A DNA stretch of 12,334 nucleotides from an uncultured Micrococcales bacterium (GTDB taxonomy: Bacteria > Actinomycetota > Actinomycetes > Actinomycetales > Microbacteriaceae): contig CAIYOE010000237.1 in the NCBI GenBank assembly GCA_903927775.1, positions 1 to 12,334 on the forward strand. Direction: 5' to 3'. The position numbers and the translations under genes were made by a program. The notes beneath the pieces are model-generated. The model searched no databases. It was given only the letters and a program-made list of their open reading frames with translations, and was not told where the DNA came from. Shown in pieces: positions 8,793 through 12,334 of this stretch. Position 1 is the first letter of the stretch. Each line of letters starts with the position of its first letter.

Positions 8793-9062
8793 TTAGCCGC
8801 GGTTTTCTCGGCTTTTGCGGACCACGTTTGTGATCAGCAGCGAAATCATCAGCAGCACGCCAATCGGCAGACCAACAACCGGAACCACGCCAACGACTGG
8901 CGCGACCTTTACGCCCAAGCCCAGCAATGCCAGAGTAACCAACATGGTCAGAATCGAAACCCCGATCACGCCTGCGGTCATGAAAGCCAAAATGTTTTCG
9001 ACTCGGCTCTCGCGCAAGGTAATTGGGGCCTTGGTTTCCGGAGTCTTCTTTGCGTTAGCCAT
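8793..9062 (-). CDS. Small two-TM membrane protein of unknown function (89 aa)
   Basis: A short polar N-terminus with several Lys and Arg (residues 1-22) is followed by two hydrophobic segments, about 24-50 and 54-79, joined by a Val/Pro/Gly-rich turn (VAPVVGVVPVVG), and a basic end (RKSRENRG). It is expected in the cytoplasmic membrane with both ends inside. I do not recognise a named family; related short proteins occur beside cold-shock and Helicase_C_3 genes in other Microbacteriaceae, to the best of my memory. The start ATG 9062 has no spaced ribosome binding site, but TAATCT (9074-9069 on the - strand), a TAnnnT -10 box, lies 6 nt before it, which fits a leaderless mRNA. It is divergent from the cold-shock gene at 9154 and probably the first gene of the transcript leading into the helicase genes. 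Confidence 0.75.
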   Translation of the reverse strand: MANAKKTPETKAPITLRESRVENILAFMTAGVIGVSILTMLVTLALLGLGVKVAPVVGVVPVVGLPIGVLLMISLLITNVVRKSRENRG

Positions 9063-9153
9063 CCTTCTAGATTACCTGCGCCGAGCCCCAGAAACTAGGC
9101 TGCTGCGTTGCGTTGAGGTAAACTATCAGTTGGTTTTTAGAAAGAGGATCCAA
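9063..9153. promoter_or_regulatory. Divergent promoter region, membrane protein / cold-shock gene
   Basis: This 91-bp gap serves genes on both strands. On the - strand TAATCT (9074-9069) lies 6 nt before ATG 9062. On the + strand TAAACT (9119-9124) is a TAnnnT -10 box, with TAGGCT (9096-9101) as a poor -35 at 17 bp; this would give a leader of about 23 nt with ribosome binding site AGAGGA (9143-9148). No operator was recognised. Confidence 0.5.
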
Positions 9154-9537
9154 ATGCCTACCGGAAAAGTACGCTTCTTCGACGACGAAAAAGGTTACGG
9201 CTTCATCGACTCTGATGAAGGTAGCCAGGTTTTCCTGCACGCAAGTTCGCTGCCGGCCGGAATCACCACGGTCAAGAAGAACACACGCGTAGAGTTCAGT
9301 GTTGCCGACGGCCGTAAGGGACCTCAGGTTTTATCGCTTCGAATCATCGATGCCCCACCTAGCCTGGCCAAGTTGAGCCGCAAGCCAGCCGACGACCTAG
9401 CAGTAATCGTGAATGACACGATTGCCGTTCTGGACAAGGTAAACGATGGCCTTCGTCACGGACGCCACCCAGAGGGTGCCCTAGCTAAGAACGTGGCCGG
9501 CGTGCTGCGCAAGCTAGCCGACGAACTAGAAGCGTAA
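9154..9537 (+). CDS. Cold-shock protein with C-terminal extension (127 aa)
   Basis: Residues 1-67 form a cold-shock domain with RNP1 KGYGFI (13-18) and RNP2 VFLHA (26-30); about 60 more residues follow, basic and helical, with a leucine-rich end (AKNVAGVLRKLADELEA). This two-part form is the actinobacterial CspB type (Rv0871 in M. tuberculosis), not the short CspA type at 560. The cold-shock domain binds single-stranded nucleic acid; the role of the extension is unknown. The frame is open far upstream, but ATG 9154 is the start because AGAGGA (9143-9148) is well spaced and the domain begins there; a longer form would also overlap the divergent membrane-protein gene. The DUF3027 gene starts 2 nt after the stop, so the two are co-transcribed and probably translationally coupled. 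Confidence 0.93.
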   Translation: MPTGKVRFFDDEKGYGFIDSDEGSQVFLHASSLPAGITTVKKNTRVEFSVADGRKGPQVLSLRIIDAPPSLAKLSRKPADDLAVIVNDTIAVLDKVNDGLRHGRHPEGALAKNVAGVLRKLADELEA

Positions 9538-9539
9538 GA

Positions 9540-10091
9540 GTGACTCGGTTTCTGAGCCAGGCCAGAGCGGCCGCAGTCGAATCGCATGGCGATGGCGCTG
9601 TTGGCGACTATATCCAGACACTGCAAGAGGCTCAGGACCAAATGTTGGCGTATCAATTCGCCAGCAAAGTAAAAGGCTACCCAGACTGGCTTTTCACCGT
9701 CTTGATGTTTGTGGATGGCGATTCAGCTACCGTCTCCGAGGTGCTTTTGCTACCTGGTGCGAGCAGTTTGACCGCGCCTTCTTGGGTCCCGTGGAGCGAG
9801 CGCCTATCGGATTACAAGGCATTGCAAGCGGCTCTAGAGGCAGATGCTGCTTTAGTCGCAGTTGAAGAAAACGATGTCGAAGACATCGATGAAGATGCCG
9901 AAGATGTCATCGATGACGATCAATTAGAGTTCGAAGAGCCTGCCGCCGAATCGAACGGCCAGCCAGCTGAATCAGCGCTTGCGGACGTGCCAGTAGAAGT
10001 AGACACCAAGGATGAGCCCGACGACAGTGGTGTCGAGAGCAAGGGGTTCTTCAAGTGGAAGGGCCTTGGGCGCAAAAAGAAGCGTAAGTAA
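9540..10091 (+). CDS. DUF3027 family protein (183 aa)
   Basis: The middle of the protein, GYPDWLFTVLMF (46-57), ATVSEVLLLPG (63-73) and APSWVPWSERLS (79-90), is the characteristic DUF3027 pattern known from Actinobacteria; no activity is established for the family. Residues 100-137 are strongly acidic (many Asp and Glu), and the last 16 residues are basic (KGFFKWKGLGRKKKRK). The start is GTG 9540, 2 nt after the cold-shock gene's stop, with only a weak ribosome binding site, so translation is probably coupled. The final 40 codons (9972-10091), including the stop, overlap the DUF2530 gene on the other strand in a codon-aligned antisense frame, which likely shapes this tail. The protein is short for the family, whose members often run longer. 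Confidence 0.85.
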   Translation: MTRFLSQARAAAVESHGDGAVGDYIQTLQEAQDQMLAYQFASKVKGYPDWLFTVLMFVDGDSATVSEVLLLPGASSLTAPSWVPWSERLSDYKALQAALEADAALVAVEENDVEDIDEDAEDVIDDDQLEFEEPAAESNGQPAESALADVPVEVDTKDEPDDSGVESKGFFKWKGLGRKKKRK

Positions 10092-10199
10092 CGCTGCCGT
10101 CCAAAAAATAAGTCCAACGCCAATGGCCAGTTTGGCATTCACCTTTACGGGTTCCGGGTCGGGTTTGCGCTCAACGTGTTTCAGATAAAAGCGCACCAT
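9972..10199 (-). CDS. DUF2530 family membrane protein (75 aa), overlapping DUF3027
   Basis: A short N-terminus containing PDPEPVKV (13-20) precedes two transmembrane segments, about 22-43 (AKLAIGVGLIFWTAALLTLLF) and 57-70, and the protein ends in the basic tail HVRKR. This is the layout of actinobacterial DUF2530 proteins, which are often encoded near DUF3027. Function is unknown; it should lie in the cytoplasmic membrane with both ends inside. ATG 10199 follows the serC stop by 9 nt, so it is the second gene of a serC operon; the only ribosome binding site is a weak GGG within the end of serC. Codons 37-75 lie opposite the end of the DUF3027 gene. The TM pattern and family match persist through the overlap, which argues that both genes are real. 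Confidence 0.8.
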   Translation of the reverse strand: MVRFYLKHVERKPDPEPVKVNAKLAIGVGLIFWTAALLTLLFAPKALPLEEPLALDTTVVGLILGVYFYWHVRKR

Positions 10200-10208
10200 G
10201 GGTAAAGA

Positions 10209-11327
10209 CTAACCCAGCTGGCTCACAACGAAGTCGATGCACTTGGTTAGCTGTTGCACGTCGCTCAGATCGGTTGCTGTGAAAGTGGCCACGCGCAACT
10301 GGTTGCGACCCAGTTTGCGGTAAGGCTCGGTGTCCACAACTCCGTTGGCGCGTAGAACTTTTGCAATGGTCGCTGCGTCGATGTCATCGTTGAAATCGAT
10401 AGTCACCACAACCTGCGAACGGTGTTCCGGATTAGCAACAAACGGGGTTGCAAAGCTGCTGGACTCGGCCCAGTCGTAAAGGTGACTAGAGGCGGCCTTG
10501 GTGCGGGAGTCTGCCCAAGCCAAACCGCCGTTTTCGTTCATCCAGTCGGTCTGCTCGGCAAGCAGGAACAGGGTGCTGATAGCCGGGGTGTTAAGGGTCT
10601 GGTTCAAGCGAGAGTTATCGATTGCCTGCTTGAGGCTGAGGAACTCGGGAATGTAACGGTCGCTGGCTGCGATGCGCTCCGCGCGCTCGAGAGCCGCCGG
10701 GGACATCAGAGCGAACCACAATCCGCCGTCGCTGGCGAAGTTCTTCTGAGGCGCAAAGTAGTAGACATCGGTGGCAAGCGGGTCGAAATCAATTCCACCG
10801 GCCGCGCTGGTCGCATCGGTGAGGAAAAGCGCACCCGAGTCTGCCCCCGCAAGGCGCTCAACCGGGGTGACCACACCGGTGCTGGTTTCATTCTGGGCGT
10901 AGGCGTATATCGAGACGCCCGCCTCGGCCTGCAGTTCTAAGCGTGAACCGGGTGTTCCGTTAATCACTGTTGGGGCGGTCAGCCAAGGCGCTGCCAGTGA
11001 ATTTGCGAACTTGCTGCCAAACTCGCCGTGCACCAGAGCCTGGGCTTTGCCTTCGGCTAGGCCAAATGAAGCCACATCCCAGAATGCGGTGGAGCCACCG
11101 TTGCCCATGACGATTTCGTATCCTTCAGGGTTGTGGAACAGATCCATCAAGCCCTCTTGCACGCGCTTGACCAAGTTCTTGACTGGCGCTTGGCGGTGTG
11201 AAGTTCCCATTAGCTTGGCGCCCTCGGATGCGAAAGCATCAAGCTGTGCCTGTCGAACCCTTGATGGGCCGCAACCGAAGCGTCCGTCGATGGGCAGGAG
11301 GTCGGCTGGGATTTTGATGTCAGACAT
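10209..11327 (-). CDS. serC: Phosphoserine aminotransferase SerC
   Basis: This is a 372-residue PLP-dependent class V aminotransferase that converts 3-phosphohydroxypyruvate and glutamate to 3-phosphoserine and 2-oxoglutarate in serine biosynthesis; it can also serve pyridoxal phosphate synthesis in some bacteria. Visible features are FGCGPSRV (17-24), the MGTSHR segment (40-45), GNGGSTAFWD (75-84), D171 of LTDATSAAGG, and the PLP-binding K195 in YYFAPQKNFASDGG, all typical of the mycobacterial-type SerC. The frame runs 55 codons further upstream, but that extension has no family similarity and would cross the ideR start region; ATG 11327 gives the normal N-terminus. No ribosome binding site precedes it; instead TAAACT (11340-11335) lies 7 nt before the ATG, suggesting a leaderless mRNA. 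DUF2530 follows 9 nt downstream. Confidence 0.96.
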   Translation of the reverse strand: MSDIKIPADLLPIDGRFGCGPSRVRQAQLDAFASEGAKLMGTSHRQAPVKNLVKRVQEGLMDLFHNPEGYEIVMGNGGSTAFWDVASFGLAEGKAQALVHGEFGSKFANSLAAPWLTAPTVINGTPGSRLELQAEAGVSIYAYAQNETSTGVVTPVERLAGADSGALFLTDATSAAGGIDFDPLATDVYYFAPQKNFASDGGLWFALMSPAALERAERIAASDRYIPEFLSLKQAIDNSRLNQTLNTPAISTLFLLAEQTDWMNENGGLAWADSRTKAASSHLYDWAESSSFATPFVANPEHRSQVVVTIDFNDDIDAATIAKVLRANGVVDTEPYRKLGRNQLRVATFTATDLSDVQQLTKCIDFVVSQLG

Positions 11328-11416
11328 GACTAAAAGTTTACTCAGGCGCAAAGCGCGCTCCGGCTTGAGTGGTAATAATTGACCCATTGCCAGCGCCAAG
11401 CAGAGAGGAATCCAAG
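11328..11416. promoter_or_regulatory. Divergent promoter region serC / ideR
   Basis: The 89-bp gap must hold both promoters. On the - strand TAAACT at 11340-11335 is followed by 7 nt and the serC ATG, a leaderless arrangement. On the + strand the A/T-rich TAATAAT (11373-11379) is the likely -10 for ideR, with the ribosome binding site GAGGAA (11405-11410) six bases before its ATG. I see no good -35 for either and no palindromic iron box of the IdeR type. Confidence 0.55.
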
Positions 11417-12109
11417 ATGGCCGACCTGATCGACACCACAGAGATGTACCTCCGCACCATTTTGGAACTCGAAGAAGAGGGACAGGTGCCACTTCGGGCG
11501 CGAATCAGCGAGCGCCTCGAGCATTCTGGCCCTACTGTTTCGCAGACCATTGGGCGAATGGAGCGTTTGGGCTATGTAGTGGTCAGCAACGACCGTCACC
11601 TTGAGTTGACCGACTTTGGACGAGAAGAAGCCACCAAGGTAATGCGCAAACACCGCCTTGCCGAGCGCCTACTAGCCGATGTAATCGGACTCGAATGGGA
11701 GTTCGTACACGAGGAAGCCTGTCGTTGGGAACACGTGATTAGCGAGCAGGTAGAACGCAAAATCATGGCCATGCTGGATAACCCGCGCTTTTCGCCTTAC
11801 GGAAACCCAATTCCCGGTCTAGAAGAACTGGGTGCGCCAAAAAACCAGACCTTCATCGATGGGGTGGTCAGCGTTGCATCCCTTGCACTGACTGATCCAG
11901 CTCAAACCTTCACTTTGCGCCGAATCGGCGAGCCGCTTCAGGTAGATGTGAGTTTGCTGGCTGATCTGAAAGCACTCGGAATATTGCCGGGTGCCGAGGT
12001 GTTTATTGAATCTAAGGGTTCAAGATATTTCGTGCGCGCCACTGGTCAAACCCAAGGCGAAAGCCTTGCCGCGGCAGAAGCATCGCATTTATTCGTGGAT
12101 GCAAACTAG
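11417..12109 (+). CDS. ideR: Iron-dependent repressor IdeR/DtxR
   Basis: This 230-residue protein matches IdeR in length and residue numbering. The N-terminal winged helix (1-73) has the HTH segment SGPTVSQTIGRMER (37-50) that reads iron boxes. The metal sites are intact: M10, C102, E105 and H106 (primary) and H79, E83, H98 (ancillary). A C-terminal FeoA/SH3-like domain (from about 150) follows. With Fe(II) bound it dimerizes and represses siderophore and iron-uptake genes, and in some species activates iron storage. The frame is open from 11369, but ATG 11417 is right: GAGGAA lies 6 nt upstream and M10 is a metal ligand in this numbering. It is divergent from serC, and the next promoter begins 51 nt after its stop, so it is probably transcribed alone. 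No iron box was seen in its own promoter. Confidence 0.95.
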   Translation: MADLIDTTEMYLRTILELEEEGQVPLRARISERLEHSGPTVSQTIGRMERLGYVVVSNDRHLELTDFGREEATKVMRKHRLAERLLADVIGLEWEFVHEEACRWEHVISEQVERKIMAMLDNPRFSPYGNPIPGLEELGAPKNQTFIDGVVSVASLALTDPAQTFTLRRIGEPLQVDVSLLADLKALGILPGAEVFIESKGSRYFVRATGQTQGESLAAAEASHLFVDAN

Positions 12110-12159
12110 TCCAAACCCTGTAAATCGGCTGAGTTTTGCCGTCTCGGCCATCGATGAGG

Positions 12160-12188
12160 GTGACACTTGCGAAACGTTTTGGTAAACT
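12160..12188 (+). promoter_or_regulatory. Promoter downstream of ideR
   Basis: GTGACA (12160-12165, five of six to TTGACA) and TAAACT (12183-12188, four of six and a TAnnnT box) are separated by exactly 17 bp, the best-looking promoter in the window. Transcription would start near 12194 and read toward the right edge, leaving a leader of about 130 nt before the probable TTG start at 12323. Confidence 0.7.
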
Positions 12189-12193
12189 CTTGG

Positions 12194-12322
12194 AGTTGCT
12201 GCCACAAACCTGGCGGCAATCGGACGCAGGTGGTCGCCAAAGCCCACAGCCTGCGTTTTTAGAACGAATAGTTTCGGTGTGGGAAAGCGGCATTTGTCGC
12301 CTGCGATTCGGAGGTTTGAATT
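12194..12322 (+). ncRNA. Structured leader RNA of unidentified class
   Basis: Three hairpins can be drawn. Stem A pairs 12196-12203 with 12212-12219 (8 bp, one G-U, 8-nt loop). Stem B pairs CGCAGG (12225-12230) with CCTGCG (12250-12255) and is followed by five T (12256-12260), so it resembles an intrinsic terminator or attenuator. Stem C pairs CGAAT (12265-12269) with ATTCG (12306-12310), enclosing GCGGC/GTCGC (12287-12291 with 12296-12300), and touches the ribosome binding site GGAGG (12310-12314). GGCG at 12212-12215 can alternatively pair with CGCC at 12235-12238, disrupting both A and the B loop. That is the layout of a cis-acting regulator. It does not match the riboswitch or T-box motifs I know, so the class and ligand are unknown; it could also be an ordinary long 5' UTR. 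Confidence 0.45.
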
Positions 12323-12334
12323 TTGGCAAAGCAG
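12323..12334 (+). CDS. Start of an unidentified gene (first four codons, MAKQ)
   Basis: GGAGG (12310-12314) is a perfect ribosome binding site 8 nt before TTG 12323-12325, which opens the frame TTG GCA AAG CAG (MAKQ) to the window edge. The promoter and leader upstream support a gene here. Four residues do not allow identification. Another start just past the edge cannot be excluded. Confidence 0.4.

Noticed and set aside
8815..9153. 113-codon open stretch upstream of the second cold-shock domain
   Set aside because: It is antisense to the membrane-protein gene, has no family features, and ATG 9154 has its own ribosome binding site.
10422..10940. 172-codon + strand ORF inside serC
   Set aside because: It lies fully antisense to the conserved PLP domain of serC, and its composition reflects that gene.
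11364..11370. CTTGAGT, a half-site of the HspR operator HAIR (CTTGAGT-N7-ACTCAAG)
   Set aside because: No matching ACTCAAG arm is found seven bases away, and neither serC nor ideR is an expected HspR target.
11369..11416. 16-codon upstream extension of ideR from a GTG at 11369
   Set aside because: The ribosome binding site GAGGAA is placed for ATG 11417, and the metal ligand Met10 fits that start exactly.
11328..11416. IdeR iron box for autoregulation
   Set aside because: No sequence close to the 19-bp palindrome TTAGGTTAGGCTAACCTAA is seen in the serC/ideR gap.
11328..11492. 55-codon upstream extension of serC
   Set aside because: The extension is unlike the SerC family, runs across the ideR ribosome binding site and start, and the normal SerC N-terminus begins at ATG 11327.
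12226..12240. GCAGGTGGTCGCC, similar to the T-box motif AGGGTGGNACCGCG
   Set aside because: The central AC is missing, and less than 40 nt lie between the promoter and this point, too little for a specifier stem.
12194..12322. c-di-AMP (ydaO), cobalamin or SAM riboswitch
   Set aside because: None of the conserved core words I know for these classes (for example GACAGCTAAC or GCCACTG) is present.

Overview
The window looks like a chromosomal piece of a small-genome, mid-GC actinobacterium, most likely Microbacteriaceae (the freshwater Rhodoluna/Aquiluna 'Luna' type is my best guess). The reasons are: an IdeR/DtxR repressor with every metal ligand at the textbook residue number; a bacterial XPB helicase next to a Helicase_C_3 protein; DUF3027 and DUF2530 genes beside an actinobacterial-type phosphoserine aminotransferase; a WXG100 protein; a LytR_C-domain protein; and a groEL with no groES beside it. 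GC is moderate, genes are tightly packed, and TAnnnT -10 boxes sit 6-7 nt before some start codons, which suggests leaderless mRNAs. The taxon is inferred; no rRNA or other marker is present to settle it.

Layout. 1-2554 (+): the 3' end of a LytR_C protein, a cspA-like cold-shock gene behind a structured leader, then groEL preceded by two tandem CIRCE operators. A perfect 18-bp terminator separates groEL from the convergent WXG100 gene (2612-2902, -). 2950-9062 (-): read in the direction of transcription, a small two-TM membrane protein, a Helicase_C_3 protein, XPB helicase, an OmpR-type response regulator and its histidine kinase, ending at a terminator at 2955-2986. 9154-10091 (+): a second cold-shock protein with a C-terminal extension and a DUF3027 gene 2 nt behind it. 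9972-11327 (-): serC followed by a DUF2530 membrane protein whose 3' end overlaps DUF3027 by 120 bp, tail to tail. 11417-12109 (+): ideR, divergent from serC. 12110-12334: a promoter, a structured leader with a terminator-like hairpin, and probably the first codons of an unidentified gene.

Functionally, the left part is a stress block (cold shock, heat-shock chaperonin under HrcA-type control). The centre joins DNA-repair helicase genes to a two-component system on the same strand, though co-transcription is not proven. The right part combines serine biosynthesis, iron-responsive regulation and conserved actinobacterial genes of unknown function.

This is mostly conserved core sequence. I see no mobile elements, CRISPR arrays, tRNAs or rRNAs. 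The observations most worth a second look are the codon-aligned antisense overlap DUF3027/DUF2530, the tandem CIRCE pair, the unidentified leader RNA at the right edge, the cspA leader, the solitary WXG100 gene, and the XPB/Helicase_C_3 pair.
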